Shown piece after piece: positions 7,025-18,351 of a DNA stretch of 64,000 nt. Numbering within the stretch: the stretch's first letter is position 1; the number at the start of each line of letters is the position of its first letter. The stretch is from an uncultured Fidelibacterota bacterium. Its GTDB lineage: Bacteria > Fidelibacterota > Marinisomatia > Marinisomatales > TCS55. The stretch lies in the NCBI GenBank assembly GCA_902615915.1, contig CACMQQ010000001.1, positions 1-64,000 of the forward strand, written 5' to 3'. The notes beneath the pieces are model-generated. The model was given only the letters and a program-made list of their open reading frames with translations. It was not told the DNA's origin and made no database searches. A program made the translations under genes and the position numbers.

Positions 7025-9826
7025 ATGAAAAAGTTCTCGATAGCGCTTGCTTCTTTGCTCTTTCCAGCATTGATCCTCGCGCAAAACTCGGTATCGGGTA
7101 CTGTAACTGACGCGACCTCTGGTCAGGCCCTAGCTGGTGCAAATATTGTGCTTGAGGGTACAAGCCTTGGAGCGGCAGCAGATGCTGATGGTTCATATAC
7201 CATTACAGATGTTCCAAACGGAACTTATACTGTTACAGCAAGCGTCATTGGTTATGCGCAATCAAGCCAAAGCGTTGATATTAGTTCAGATGCAACGGTT
7301 AATTTTTCTATGAGAATTGAAGCCGTTGGCCTTCAGCAAGTAGAGGTTGTTTCATCTCGATCTGATGAAAGAGCGCCAGTTGCATTTACAACAGTCACCA
7401 AAGAAGAAATGCAGCTTAGACTTGCATCAAGGGATATACCAATGGCTCTTGAAACCATTCCAGGTGTCTACGCTTCTGAGCAAGGCGGTGGAGCTGGTGA
7501 TTCAAGGGTAACCGTTCGTGGCTTTACAGCTAGAAACGTTGGAACATTAATTAACGGTGTGCCAGTCAGTGATATGGAAAATGGCAAACTTTATTGGTCA
7601 AACTGGGACGGATTAGGTGATGCAGCGTCTTCTGTTCAAGTCCAAAAAGGAATGAGCGATGTCAATGTTGCTGTACCTGCCCTTGGTGGAACAATTAACA
7701 TTATCACCGATCCAGCTTCAGGAACTCGTGGAGGTTCATTCAAGCAAGAGATTGGTTCTTTTGGATTTCAGAAATCAACCTTAAGCTTTAATACTGGTCT
7801 TACCATGGGTGGAAAATTCGCTATGAATGGTACTGTTGTACAAAAGTCAGGCACCGGTTATTATGAAGGAACCAAATCACAAGGCTATGCTTACTATTTA
7901 GGAATGGGCTATCAAGTCAATGATCAACATAGACTGGAAGCGTATTTGGTGGGAGCCCCTCAAAGACATGGACATAATCTTTATGAAGTAAATGCAGCAA
8001 TAGCTGACGGTGATTTTGCTAAAAATGAGCTAGGATATCCAGATTATGCAATGACTTACTTCCAAGGAAAAGATGATTACAACAGTGGAGTACAATTTAA
8101 TCAAACTTTTGTTAAGGACGACGGTAAGCCAGTTAAACAACAATTTGATATGTACAGAACTTTCAAGAATATGGATTCCTTTACTGATGGCGGCGTACAT
8201 CATCGTGAAAACTTCTTTCACAAGCCACTTGGTTCAATTAATCACTATTTTAAGATGAATGATGCTATGCGTCTATCAACTGTTCTATATTGGTCTGGTG
8301 GCCGTGGTGGAGGTGCTGGTGATTTTGGGTCTGTTCGCTGGAGCTATCATACTGGAAAAAACAATTTCCACCGTACACTAGAATATGGTGCAACCTATGA
8401 TAGGAATGCGGCTAACGTAGATACCGATTATTCTGCAACAGAAAAGAGGTCTCTTGGCATCTTAAGAAGCAGTATGAACATACAAGATCAAGTTGGAATT
8501 TTGACCAAATTTGATTATCAGCTTAATGATGAACTTTCTCTTCAATTTGGAGCAGATTATCGTACAGCAGAGATCAACCATCACAGATCAATAAGAGATC
8601 TCATTGGTGGAGATTATTTTGTAGATGAATACAGGGGTTCAAACAACAACAAATTCAATACTACCAAAGAGTCACAGATCTTAAGACTTGGAGACAAGGT
8701 TCTTTATGACAACACTAATACGGTGGACTGGATTGGTGGATTTGGTAGCGCTAGATACAATACAGAACAGCTTACTGCATTTGGTGTATTTGGCTGGACA
8801 AGCTCTTCGTTTACAGTAACGGATCATTTTACACCATATAACTCCTCAACTCACCAATCTTCTTTTCAGTCCTCTGGAGAGGGTGGTGCTTTGATGCTCA
8901 CTAACAACAATCTAACCGGAACTCAATTAAAGCTTGGAGCAAGATATTTCTTATCTCCTGCTATGAGTGTCTTCGCTAATTTTGGTTCGATCAACAAAGT
9001 GCCAATTTTAGATCAAGCAATAGATGATGAAGATTATCTTATAATTGAGAGTCCAGTACAAGAAAACTTTACTTCGATCGAGATTGGAACTAGAGCATCT
9101 CTAATGAATAATCAACTGACTGTTAATGCTGTTTACTACAATAGCCAATGGAACGACAGACAAGCTCGTAAATATGCTCAAAATGAAGAAGGTACCTCAA
9201 TAGTAGCAAATCTAGAGGGTCTAGATCAGTTACATACTGGATTTGAAGTAGAAGTAGCCTACCAGCCGATGCCATTATTGAGGGTAGATGCTGCCCTTGG
9301 AATTGGTAATTGGACCTACACAGATGATGTAAAAGCTAGCTATGATGATTGGGATTCTGGCGTTAAGCAAGAAAGAGAAGCAACTTTATATATCAAAGAC
9401 CTGCATGTAGGGGACTCGCCACAGACACAAATGGTCCTTGGCCTGAGCGCATACCCCATGCCAGGACTTTCAGCAAGATTAATGATGAAGCACAATGCTG
9501 AACTATATGCTGATTTTGATCCAACTACTCGTGAAGATGCAGATGATCGCACAGAGTCATGGAAGGTGCCAAATTTTACAACATTTGATCTTTATGCCTC
9601 TTACAAGCTTCCAATTGCTATGCCAGTCAGGTTGAACTTATCTGTTCTTAACCTTACCGACTTGTTATATGTTAACGAAGCAGTTGACAACAGCAGATAT
9701 GGCGGTTACCATAAAGATGCAAATGGAAATACGAAAGCATCCAAAGATAGACATGAAGCGCAAGATGCGGCAGTTTACTTTGGCATGCCAATGAGAATGA
9801 ATTTAGGAGTAACAGTAAGCTTCTAA
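7025..9826 (+). CDS. TonB-dependent outer-membrane receptor with N-terminal CarboxypepD_reg-like domain
   Basis: Signal peptide; SVSGTVTDATSGQALAGANIVLEGT; plug domain IPGVYASEQGGGAGDSRVTVRGFTARN; C-terminal aromatic LGVTVSF. Confidence 0.92.
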   Translation: MKKFSIALASLLFPALILAQNSVSGTVTDATSGQALAGANIVLEGTSLGAAADADGSYTITDVPNGTYTVTASVIGYAQSSQSVDISSDATVNFSMRIEAVGLQQVEVVSSRSDERAPVAFTTVTKEEMQLRLASRDIPMALETIPGVYASEQGGGAGDSRVTVRGFTARNVGTLINGVPVSDMENGKLYWSNWDGLGDAASSVQVQKGMSDVNVAVPALGGTINIITDPASGTRGGSFKQEIGSFGFQKSTLSFNTGLTMGGKFAMNGTVVQKSGTGYYEGTKSQGYAYYLGMGYQVNDQHRLEAYLVGAPQRHGHNLYEVNAAIADGDFAKNELGYPDYAMTYFQGKDDYNSGVQFNQTFVKDDGKPVKQQFDMYRTFKNMDSFTDGGVHHRENFFHKPLGSINHYFKMNDAMRLSTVLYWSGGRGGGAGDFGSVRWSYHTGKNNFHRTLEYGATYDRNAANVDTDYSATEKRSLGILRSSMNIQDQVGILTKFDYQLNDELSLQFGADYRTAEINHHRSIRDLIGGDYFVDEYRGSNNNKFNTTKESQILRLGDKVLYDNTNTVDWIGGFGSARYNTEQLTAFGVFGWTSSSFTVTDHFTPYNSSTHQSSFQSSGEGGALMLTNNNLTGTQLKLGARYFLSPAMSVFANFGSINKVPILDQAIDDEDYLIIESPVQENFTSIEIGTRASLMNNQLTVNAVYYNSQWNDRQARKYAQNEEGTSIVANLEGLDQLHTGFEVEVAYQPMPLLRVDAALGIGNWTYTDDVKASYDDWDSGVKQEREATLYIKDLHVGDSPQTQMVLGLSAYPMPGLSARLMMKHNAELYADFDPTTREDADDRTESWKVPNFTTFDLYASYKLPIAMPVRLNLSVLNLTDLLYVNEAVDNSRYGGYHKDANGNTKASKDRHEAQDAAVYFGMPMRMNLGVTVSF

Positions 9827-9848
9827 ATTCAAATCATTAAATTGTTAC

Positions 9849-9876
9849 AAAAAAGCCCCAATTTGGGGCTTTTTTG
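9849..9876 (+). terminator. Rho-independent terminator of the TonB receptor gene
   Basis: AAAAAGCCCCAATTTGGGGCTTTTTT hairpin plus T-tract. Confidence 0.85.
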
Positions 9877-9878
9877 TT

Positions 9879-10448
9879 TTAAGCAGGTAATTCTTCTAAT
9901 GAAGCGTATTTCTGCCAAAATTCAACCGATTTGGCCCATTCATCAGAAGAATACAATGCTTTTGTACCGCCCTTTCGCTCAAGTTGGTTCCTCATCATAG
10001 TAATTGGCCCCATTGGCATTTCTTCAACCCCCTCTGGCACCGCATGAATGCTTATCAACTCCCATTCACATGATGTTGTATTCTCATTATTTTCAACTAG
10101 AACATCGTGCCGATACAAAATATATTCAACCTTTGAAGCCTTTAGTGGTACACCATTGATTGCCCTAGTTTGAACATAGAAGTCTTCGCCTGGTTGTCTC
10201 TGAACAAACTTTGAAGATAATTTAGTATTTTCATTTATTTTTACATATGGACAAACAAATTTTTTAATAAGATTTTCGCTAGCGCTAACAATTATTACAC
10301 CATCCCTGTAGCCTTTTTTTATTAAACCTTTAGCCATTTGACGCTCAGCATCAATCGCAATCTCATCATAAGATAGGTGGTCTGAGTATGTTTTTCCAGA
10401 TCCCTTTACTTGCCGAAGAACAAAATCATTTACTGCGACTTTTTTCAT
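9879..10448 (-). CDS. DUF3228 family protein (start moved to MKKVAVNDF)
   Basis: KVEYILYRHDVLVENNENTTSCEWELISIHAVPEG typical of DUF3228 from memory; the 10511 start adds a non-conserved extension overlapping the divergent gene. Confidence 0.7.
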   Translation of the reverse strand: MKKVAVNDFVLRQVKGSGKTYSDHLSYDEIAIDAERQMAKGLIKKGYRDGVIIVSASENLIKKFVCPYVKINENTKLSSKFVQRQPGEDFYVQTRAINGVPLKASKVEYILYRHDVLVENNENTTSCEWELISIHAVPEGVEEMPMGPITMMRNQLERKGGTKALYSSDEWAKSVEFWQKYASLEELPA

Positions 10449-10485
10449 TTTATACCCTAATTTTATAAACACAAATATACAAATT

Positions 10486-10794
10486 ATGAAACAAGACCTT
10501 ACCATAACCAATTATGAAGTGATAAATGATACTCTGCTTGTAGCTTTTAGTGAAAAAGATGATGTTATGATAGAACTTAAAAAACTAAGAATGAACTGTC
10601 CTTGCGCATCGTGCCAAGGTGAGACCGATGCATTAGGGAATATCTACAGAGGACCACAACCAAAATACACCGATAAAAGCTTTGAACTAAATGGAATACA
10701 GCCTGTTGGTTATTATGGCCTTAGGCCTTTTTGGAAAGATAATCACAATACAGGCATTTATACAGCGACATTACTGAAGCAACTTTCTAATTGA
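10486..10794 (+). CDS. DUF971 / gamma-butyrobetaine hydroxylase N-terminal-like protein
   Basis: LRMNCPCASCQGE...GIQPVGYYGLRPFWKDNHNTGIYT. Confidence 0.82.
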   Translation: MKQDLTITNYEVINDTLLVAFSEKDDVMIELKKLRMNCPCASCQGETDALGNIYRGPQPKYTDKSFELNGIQPVGYYGLRPFWKDNHNTGIYTATLLKQLSN

Positions 10795-11233
10795 AACCGT
10801 TTTGCCTCCAGGCTTCATAAACAATAACAGAAACAGCATTAGCAAGATTCAAGCTTCTGCCTTTTTTATTCATGGGTATGGTTACTGAGGAATAGAGATT
10901 GATTATATTCTTTGGAAGTCCTCTACTTTCAGGGCCAAAAATAAAAGCGTCATTTTTTTTATAATCAGGTTTTGTGTAAACTGTTTTTCCTTTCGTTGAT
11001 ATGGAGTACACTTTGCGTTTATTGATTTTTTTTAAACAGTCGTTTAAGTCTTCCCAAACAAAAAAAGATGATCGCTCTATATAGTCCATACCTGCTCGTT
11101 TTAATGATTTTTCGTCAGTTGAAAAACCCAATGGTTTAATTAAATGCAGGATGTTACCAGTATTTACACTTAATCGCATAATATTGCCAGTATTAGGGGG
11201 AATCTCAGGTTCATATAAAATCAAGTGAAACAC
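10787..11233 (-). CDS. trmL: tRNA (cytidine(34)-2'-O)-methyltransferase, SPOUT family
   Basis: LYEPEIPPNTGNIMRLS, FGPESRGLP, SLNLANAVSVIVYEAWRQ. Confidence 0.9.
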   Translation of the reverse strand: MFHLILYEPEIPPNTGNIMRLSVNTGNILHLIKPLGFSTDEKSLKRAGMDYIERSSFFVWEDLNDCLKKINKRKVYSISTKGKTVYTKPDYKKNDAFIFGPESRGLPKNIINLYSSVTIPMNKKGRSLNLANAVSVIVYEAWRQNGFN

Positions 11234-11306
11234 AGCATAAAAATAAAATCATAGAGAATATAAAGTTTAAATATATTTTAATCTGTAATCTGATTAAACT
11301 TTAATT

Positions 11307-13559
11307 ATGATGAAGCTTTACATAATAGCTATATCTGTATTTTCAATCTTACATGGTCAAAATTATACCTGGCCGACTGACCTTGGAAAAGATCTTTCTT
11401 CAAATTTTGGAGAATTTAGATCAACTGGCTATCATATTGGTATTGATATGAAAACCAAAGGTACCGTAGGACACCCTATTTATGCTATTTCTGATGGTCA
11501 TATTTCAAAGATAGTTTCAAATTTTGCGGGTTTTGGAAAAGCATTATATCTCAAACTAGATGACGGCAATACGGCAGTTTATGCTCACTTGAGTAAATTC
11601 ACCCCTTTGCTAGAACGGAGACTAAAAAGACAGCAAAAAAGGAGCGGTTCATATTTTACAAACATCTATCCAAAGCCCAACGAATTCATTTTTAAAAAGG
11701 GAGATATAATTGCCTACTCAGGCAACACGGGTTTTTCCTTTGGTCCTCATCTTCATTTTGAACTAAGAAATAAAGATAATCAACCAATAAATCCACTTAC
11801 TAATGGCCTGGTGCAACCTGATAGGTTAGCACCTTTTGTGAACGAAATATCCTTTATACCATTAAATGATGCTAGTTGGATCAATGGAAATCAATTGCCT
11901 CAGAATTTTCCTCTTTTTCGAGATGTGGAGGGAAATTATAATTTTCCCGATACTATCAATGTCTATGGAAAGTTTGGAATATCATTGTTTGCTTTTGATA
12001 AAAGAGAAGGGGCCAATAATATCTATCAGCCGCATCGAGTTGAATTATTCTTAGATAATCAATTATACCATGCGTTAGAATTTGAAAGACTAGACTATTC
12101 ATGGCAATCTACATCAAATTTTGTTATCGATTATCGTAACAAGCGGTTAAATCTTGGAAATTTTATAAAGCTTTATAGAAATGACAATGATCCAAAGATA
12201 CCTATCCATTCAGATTCAACTACTGGAATCATTGAAAAAATCACACCAGGATATCATGATATAAGAATTGTTGTTCTAGATGCGAAAAAAAACATGCGAA
12301 CTGTTAAAGGGACCATTTTTTTCATGGAGCCTTTTGATATTACTGTTGATCCTCAGGAACAAGACAATTCAACGGTATCTTTTGTAATTAATCCTAGAAA
12401 TATATCCATCCCTTTAAAGTTTGTTACCGCCTACTCGTTCACCCCTTTTGGTTTTGCTGAAAAAAAAGTAAAGATCGTCTCTCAAGAATCCAGTGGAATT
12501 GGTTTAAAAATTAAGATACCAATTAATGAAGTGACTAAGAGAGGTGTTCAATTCATTGCGGAAAATAAAATAGGAACATCATCAACTCCCAATCACTGGA
12601 TAGATACAAGACATACGGGTGATTTTTTAACAACACCTATAGATTTTGAAATATCTCATACGGATGCAGGGGTTTATGTGCAATTTCAACCAGAAGAAAT
12701 GATAGATGCTGATGTTGAGCTGAGACTTAAGGGTGAGTATCAATATATTGCTATTCCAATTAATCAAATTCAGCCTTCGGTTTATCTGAGCAAACCTATA
12801 TCACCTTTGCAATTTCAAAACATCGATCAGATCGAAGCAATTGTCAAAAATAACATTGAAAGGAGTGTATTATTTAAGTTTCCTTATCAAGTAGCCTATC
12901 GAGATACAAAAATAACTTTAATATCCAATGATGGTAATTGTTCGATAAGAACTCAAAAAAATTCATTTCTAGACCCTACGCTCATTTGGGTAGAAGCCGT
13001 ACACAAACACGCTCCAGTAAAAAAAGGGAACCTAGTTTCCCGAGTCTATCAATTACAACCTTTTGATCGACCATTATTAAATCCAGTAAACATTGCTATC
13101 CGATATCCTAGAAAATATAAAGATGATTTTAAAAAAATTCATTTATACAACTATGACTCAATTGAGGGATGGTCTTATATAAAATCAAATACAAATACTG
13201 ATAGGAAAGTGATATTAGGTGAGGTTAAGCATTTAGACGCAATAGCAATCATTGAAGATAATGTTAACCCTGTCATTAAAAAAATCTATCCAGATCAAAA
13301 TGGTAGATATGCGTCACTTGAATTGAGAAAGTTTGAGGCTCATATTGATGACAACCTATCTGGTTTTGAGCCCAATGAGAAATCATTTGCAATGATACTT
13401 AATGGCGAGCCACAAATCTATTCCTTTCAACCAAAAACAAAAAAAATAAAATTTGAATTAGATCGCCCTTTGAAAATTGGAGAACATCAATTGGAAATTG
13501 AAATCAAGGATAGAGCTGAAAATATAACCAAAAAGAATATTCAATTTATTGTCTACTAA
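11307..13559 (+). CDS. M23/LytM-family metallopeptidase with long C-terminal beta-rich region
   Basis: STGYHIGIDMKT...AVYAHLSKF...GNTGFSFGPHLHFELR; signal peptide. Confidence 0.88.
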   Translation: MMKLYIIAISVFSILHGQNYTWPTDLGKDLSSNFGEFRSTGYHIGIDMKTKGTVGHPIYAISDGHISKIVSNFAGFGKALYLKLDDGNTAVYAHLSKFTPLLERRLKRQQKRSGSYFTNIYPKPNEFIFKKGDIIAYSGNTGFSFGPHLHFELRNKDNQPINPLTNGLVQPDRLAPFVNEISFIPLNDASWINGNQLPQNFPLFRDVEGNYNFPDTINVYGKFGISLFAFDKREGANNIYQPHRVELFLDNQLYHALEFERLDYSWQSTSNFVIDYRNKRLNLGNFIKLYRNDNDPKIPIHSDSTTGIIEKITPGYHDIRIVVLDAKKNMRTVKGTIFFMEPFDITVDPQEQDNSTVSFVINPRNISIPLKFVTAYSFTPFGFAEKKVKIVSQESSGIGLKIKIPINEVTKRGVQFIAENKIGTSSTPNHWIDTRHTGDFLTTPIDFEISHTDAGVYVQFQPEEMIDADVELRLKGEYQYIAIPINQIQPSVYLSKPISPLQFQNIDQIEAIVKNNIERSVLFKFPYQVAYRDTKITLISNDGNCSIRTQKNSFLDPTLIWVEAVHKHAPVKKGNLVSRVYQLQPFDRPLLNPVNIAIRYPRKYKDDFKKIHLYNYDSIEGWSYIKSNTNTDRKVILGEVKHLDAIAIIEDNVNPVIKKIYPDQNGRYASLELRKFEAHIDDNLSGFEPNEKSFAMILNGEPQIYSFQPKTKKIKFELDRPLKIGEHQLEIEIKDRAENITKKNIQFIVY

Positions 13560-13563
13560 GGCA

Positions 13564-14190
13564 ATGAAAGTAAAACCGACCATTATTGGCATTTGTGGTG
13601 GATCTTGCTCAGGTAAAACTTATCTTACAGAAAAAATTGAGCATCATTTTCTACCCAGCAAGGTATCGACCATTAGTCAGGATAATTATTATAAAGATTT
13701 ATCAGGATTGTCTATTGAAATACGAGAGAAAAATAATTTTGATCATCCTAACTCTATTGAAAGTTTGTTATTGTTCAAAGATTTGCAAAAACTAAAGAAT
13801 GGAGAAAGCATTGAATCTCCAATTTATGATTTTGAAAACCATGATAGATCAAAATTTAAAAATATAATAAACCCAAAAGAATTAATTGTTGTTGAAGGTA
13901 TTTTTGTTTTTTATTTTAAAAACATCAGAAAACTTCTAGACATATCAATTTTTATCGATACTCCAAGTAAAATTAGATATGAAAGAAGACTTGAAAGAGA
14001 TACTAAAAATAGGGGCAGAACAAAAAATTCAATAGAAAAACAATATTTTTCAATGGTCAAACCAATGCATAGTAAATTTATAGAGCCATATAAAAAATTT
14101 TCTAATTTTGTTATTTCCCATAACCAAAAAAGTAAGCTATCTTTCAATTCATTGTTTAAAGAGATTGAAAATCTTAAAAAGGGGAAATGA
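13564..14190 (+). CDS. udk: Uridine kinase
   Basis: IGICGGSCSGKTYL P-loop, ISQDNYYKDL, NFDHPNSIE, PIYDFENHDR. Confidence 0.88.
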   Translation: MKVKPTIIGICGGSCSGKTYLTEKIEHHFLPSKVSTISQDNYYKDLSGLSIEIREKNNFDHPNSIESLLLFKDLQKLKNGESIESPIYDFENHDRSKFKNIINPKELIVVEGIFVFYFKNIRKLLDISIFIDTPSKIRYERRLERDTKNRGRTKNSIEKQYFSMVKPMHSKFIEPYKKFSNFVISHNQKSKLSFNSLFKEIENLKKGK

Positions 14191-14191
14191 A

Positions 14192-14752
14192 ATGAGATTG
14201 GTTTTTTTAGGGCCTCCTGGTGTTGGAAAAGGAACTCAAGCGAGTGCAATTTGTAATCATTTCAATATCTTGCATTTATCTACAGGGGATATATTACGAT
14301 CCGAAATTGAAGATAAATCTCACATAGGACTAGAAGCTAAAAGCTTTATGGATCAAGGTGAATTAGTTCCAGACACTGTTCTATTGAAAATTATTCAAAA
14401 TAAATTAAATCATAAAAACGCTCAAAATGGTTATCTACTGGATGGGTTTCCAAGGACAATTCCTCAAGCTGATGGTCTAAATCAAATTTTATTAGAACTT
14501 AAACAAGCCCTTGACATTGTTGTTAGTTTAGATGCTAACGAGGAGGAATTGGTAAACAGATTAATAAAGAGAAGTCTTGATTCTGGAAGAAGTGATGACA
14601 GTCCAGATATAATCAAACAAAGACAAAGAGTATACTGGAAACAAACTGCTCCTCTTTTAGAATATTATAAAAATCTAAATTTATTAAAAGATGTGAATGG
14701 TATTGGTGAAATTGAACAAATCACAAAAAGAATCCTAAAGGCAATAGATTAA
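14192..14752 (+). CDS. adk: Adenylate kinase (start corrected to MRLVFLGPPGVGKG)
   Basis: GPPGVGKGTQA, LSTGDILRSEI, GYLLDGFPRTIPQAD. Confidence 0.95.
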   Translation: MRLVFLGPPGVGKGTQASAICNHFNILHLSTGDILRSEIEDKSHIGLEAKSFMDQGELVPDTVLLKIIQNKLNHKNAQNGYLLDGFPRTIPQADGLNQILLELKQALDIVVSLDANEEELVNRLIKRSLDSGRSDDSPDIIKQRQRVYWKQTAPLLEYYKNLNLLKDVNGIGEIEQITKRILKAID

Positions 14753-15346
14753 ATGTTAAAAGTCGGTCTTACAGGGGGGATTGGGAGTGGAAAAAGCACA
14801 GCTAGCAACTACTTAAGAACACTGGGAGCTTACGTTTTTGATGCTGATAAAGAGGCTAAAGGTTTAATCGATACAAATGATACTGTCCAACATGAGCTAA
14901 TATCAGAGTTTGGTACTGACATCATAAATATTGACGGCCAAGTAGATAAGAAAAAATTATCCAGAGTCGCTTTTCAAGATGGTGATCATCAAGAAAGATT
15001 GAATGCTGTTGTTCATCCTCATGTTTATGATCTGATTGACGCTGCTTACAAGAAAGCAATGAACAGTGATAAATATAACATTTTCATTGTTGACGCAGCG
15101 CTAGTCTACGAATCAGGGCTGGATTCACATTTAGACTACGTCATTGTAGTCACTGCTCAGCTAAAATTCAGAATGGAACGCTCCCTTTCTAGAAATACAC
15201 TAACTAGAGAGGAAATATTAAAAAGGATGGATTTTCAATGGCCTGAAGAAGAAAAGGTTAATGCATCTGATTTTGTGATCCACAACGATACGAGCAAAAA
15301 AGACTTACAATCAAAGCTAAAAGAGATTTTAAATAAATTGATTTAA
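14753..15346 (+). CDS. coaE: Dephospho-CoA kinase
   Basis: VGLTGGIGSGKSTAS, FDADKEAK, VVHPHV. Confidence 0.94.
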   Translation: MLKVGLTGGIGSGKSTASNYLRTLGAYVFDADKEAKGLIDTNDTVQHELISEFGTDIINIDGQVDKKKLSRVAFQDGDHQERLNAVVHPHVYDLIDAAYKKAMNSDKYNIFIVDAALVYESGLDSHLDYVIVVTAQLKFRMERSLSRNTLTREEILKRMDFQWPEEEKVNASDFVIHNDTSKKDLQSKLKEILNKLI

Positions 15347-15347
15347 G

Positions 15348-15920
15348 CTATCTAATATTCTTTTTCATAGCTCTAGGCTTAGAGAGAATTTCATTTATTA
15401 TAATAGCTCGCTTTAAATCGTTATTTTCATTTAAGCCTAGTTTGGCCAAGCCTTGTATTTTAACTACCTTATTGTATTTAGCTTTTACAAAGTCTTCTGA
15501 AGAACGTCGTTTCTCTAAATCTTTTATTAAAACAGGATTTCTTTCACGTATAAATTGATTGTTATAACTGATATCAGTAGATTTTTCATCTTGGATGAAA
15601 GGTTGATTGGAATTCATTTGAGGTGAAGGTGAGGTTAATTCTTCGGAGTTTAAATTATCCTCAATTAGGTTTGTTTCCTCTGCAGTATTTTCAATGATAA
15701 CCTCATTCTTTAAATTTCCAAATATATCCCTTTGAGTATCAATTTGAAGTGAATTTTGAAGAAAACTTTTTAAAGAGGTGTTTTCAGAAGGTTTTTTTTC
15801 AGCACCATCTACCTGCTGTTCTCTTTTTTTAAAAATAGAGGACAGCAGGTAAAATAATGCAATACCAATCCAGTAATAAAACTCTTCAGGGATTGATTTG
15901 AGAAAATCTTTAATCGTCAT
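15348..15920 (-). CDS. Uncharacterised single-TM protein in the NfeD-FloA operon (start adjusted to MTIKDFLKS)
   Basis: One hydrophobic segment, acidic low-complexity middle, C-terminal motif [19 protein letters not shown]; overlaps the floA 3' end. Confidence 0.6.
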   Translation of the reverse strand: MTIKDFLKSIPEEFYYWIGIALFYLLSSIFKKREQQVDGAEKKPSENTSLKSFLQNSLQIDTQRDIFGNLKNEVIIENTAEETNLIEDNLNSEELTSPSPQMNSNQPFIQDEKSTDISYNNQFIRERNPVLIKDLEKRRSSEDFVKAKYNKVVKIQGLAKLGLNENNDLKRAIIINEILSKPRAMKKNIR

Positions 15921-16920
15921 CCCTTTCAAGACTTGCACTATCACTGTCTTTGTTGCCAGAAATAGATTCTCTCATTGAGGTGTCAGCTTCAATGTTTTTC
16001 ATGTTCATGTAATCAAAGACACCTAATTTCCCATCCTTAAATGCATGCGCCATAGCTAATGGAACTTCAGCTTCAGCCTCAACTACTTTAGATCTCATTT
16101 CTTGAACGCGCGCTTTCATCTCTTGCTCTTGCGCAACAGCCATGGCTCTGCGTGTCTCTGCCTTCGCTTGGGATACTTTTAAGTCAGCTTCAGCTTGATC
16201 TGTTTGCAACTGTGCTCCAATATTTTTTCCTACATCTAGATCTGCGATATCGATAGAAAGTATCTCAAATGCAGTTCCTGCATCCAATCCTTTTTGCAAT
16301 ACAGCTCGAGAAATATTATCAGGGTTTTCTAACACACCTCCATAATTTCCTGATGATCCGATTGCGCTAACGATGCCTTCACCCACTCTTGCAATGATGG
16401 TGTCATCAGTAGCGCCTCCAACCAAACCACCAATGTTAGTTCTAACCGTAACTCTGGCGCGCGCTTTTAACTCAATTCCATCCTTAGCAACAGCAGATAA
16501 GAATCCATCCTTGGGAGCGTCTATGACTTTGGGATATACACTTGTTTCAACCGCAGATTTAATATCTCTTCCAGCCAAATCAATTGCTGTAGCTGTTTGA
16601 AAAGGTAAATCAATGTTAGCTTTATCTGATGCGATCAATGCCATAACCACATTAGCAACATTGCCACCTGCTAGATAGTGTGTTTCTAGCATATCGGTTT
16701 TAATTTCGGTTAATCCCGCTTTATGCGAATTAATTATTCCGTCAACAATTAGTCGGGGAGAGATTTTCCTTAATCGCATTCTAATTAAATCTAATATCGT
16801 AATCCTTCCCATTCCTAAACTCACAATACCTTGAATCCATAACCCCAATGGAACCAGGTAAAAAAACATCAATAGAAATAAGGCAATCAATACAAGTGTT
16901 ATAATTCCAGCTACATCCAT
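15910..16920 (-). CDS. floA: Flotillin-like protein FloA (YqfA/UPF0365)
   Basis: [58 protein letters not shown]. Confidence 0.93.
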   Translation of the reverse strand: MDVAGIITLVLIALFLLMFFYLVPLGLWIQGIVSLGMGRITILDLIRMRLRKISPRLIVDGIINSHKAGLTEIKTDMLETHYLAGGNVANVVMALIASDKANIDLPFQTATAIDLAGRDIKSAVETSVYPKVIDAPKDGFLSAVAKDGIELKARARVTVRTNIGGLVGGATDDTIIARVGEGIVSAIGSSGNYGGVLENPDNISRAVLQKGLDAGTAFEILSIDIADLDVGKNIGAQLQTDQAEADLKVSQAKAETRRAMAVAQEQEMKARVQEMRSKVVEAEAEVPLAMAHAFKDGKLGVFDYMNMKNIEADTSMRESISGNKDSDSASLERDDD

Positions 16921-16934
16921 TTTTTTCTCCTTAA

Positions 16935-18281
16935 TTAATTTATTTTTCTAACTAAAACCCGATTACCATCAACAGAGAGAATCTTTACTTTAGATTCTTT
17001 TTCGATGAAGTCCCCCTCACTCACCACAAAAATCTTCTGATCGTCAGATGTGATCCAGCCTGAAGGCCTGAGATCCGATTGTGCGATACCAACCTTTCCA
17101 ACAAAGGATTCCCAGCCTACCGATGAGCTATAACCATCTTCTGATTTTTGTGTATCGGGAGAGGTCAGTTTTTGCCAAAATTCAGTTTTTGTCATTAGTT
17201 TAAACAACAATATCATTCCAATCACACTGCCTATAATACCTATGATAAGCCCCCATGCTGCCATAGCCTCTACTTCAGGTCCAACAGGTATATCAGGCAA
17301 CAGAAGCTCATAAAACCCCCATATTATTAAGACAAATCCACCTATCCCAGCTACACCAAATCCTGGAATAACAAGCACCTCTAAAACAATCAAAGCAGCG
17401 CCAGCTAATATTAATAAAAAATCGGTTATAGATGCTAATTTTGCAATAAAAGAAGTGCTTAATGATAATACCAAGCAACTCAAACCAACAAATCCAGGTA
17501 TCCCCCATCCCGGGCTTTGTAATTCAAAGAGTATCCCCAAAAAACCAAAAGTTGTTAATAAAGATGCAACTACTGGATTTGTAAGAAAACGCACGATTGA
17601 TTCTGACCAATTTTCTTTTGAATTTTTTATTTCAGCTCCTGAAAGATCAATATAATCTAATATTTCATCAATATTTTCTTTTTCAGCATCTGCTATTCCA
17701 TACTTAATAGCCATATCAGTAGATAGAGTGATAAGCTTGCCCTTTTTGCTTCCGTCTATGTCTTTTACGTTGATAGAATCACCATTCACATATGCTTTTT
17801 TGAATGATAATTCTTCATCAACCATACCTTTGGCTATATCCGAATTTCTTCCTCTGCTTTCAGCAGTAGCTGCCATTTCTTCCCGCATGTAACTTATTAC
17901 CTTTTCAGAGGCTTTTTTACCTGACATATCAACTGCAGTTGCAGCGCCGATTGTTGCTCCTTTTGTCATCACAATCTTTTCACAAGATAATGAAATCAGC
18001 GCTCCAGCAGATATAGCTCTGCGATTTATAAATGCGACTGTCGGTATTTTTGTATCTAATATAGCATCCTTTATTTGCGTCGCAGCATCCAGACGACCTC
18101 CAAAAGTATCGATATCAAAGATGATTGCTGCAGCATTGTTCTCCTCTGCTTGCTCAATACTTCTAACTACATAAGGAGGCAATCCTAAATCAATAGTATT
18201 TGAAATCGGCACTCGATGCACAGTTTGACTAGAAAGAAAAGTTGCATAGGATGCAAAAATGATAATTATAGACTTAATCAT
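16935..18281 (-). CDS. Long-form NfeD protein with N-terminal ClpP-class serine protease domain
   Basis: [37 protein letters not shown], multi-TM region, C-terminal OB-like [16 protein letters not shown]. Confidence 0.9.
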   Translation of the reverse strand: MIKSIIIIFASYATFLSSQTVHRVPISNTIDLGLPPYVVRSIEQAEENNAAAIIFDIDTFGGRLDAATQIKDAILDTKIPTVAFINRRAISAGALISLSCEKIVMTKGATIGAATAVDMSGKKASEKVISYMREEMAATAESRGRNSDIAKGMVDEELSFKKAYVNGDSINVKDIDGSKKGKLITLSTDMAIKYGIADAEKENIDEILDYIDLSGAEIKNSKENWSESIVRFLTNPVVASLLTTFGFLGILFELQSPGWGIPGFVGLSCLVLSLSTSFIAKLASITDFLLILAGAALIVLEVLVIPGFGVAGIGGFVLIIWGFYELLLPDIPVGPEVEAMAAWGLIIGIIGSVIGMILLFKLMTKTEFWQKLTSPDTQKSEDGYSSSVGWESFVGKVGIAQSDLRPSGWITSDDQKIFVVSEGDFIEKESKVKILSVDGNRVLVRKIN

Positions 18282-18351
18282 ACTTTAAAATTACTCTATA
18301 ATCCTCTATATAAACAATGATGATGAAATAAAATCTAGCTAATTTCAGATT

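Noticed and set aside
7011-7196. 61-aa minus-strand ORF at the TonB-receptor start
   Set aside because: Antisense to a clear signal peptide and CarboxypepD_reg domain.
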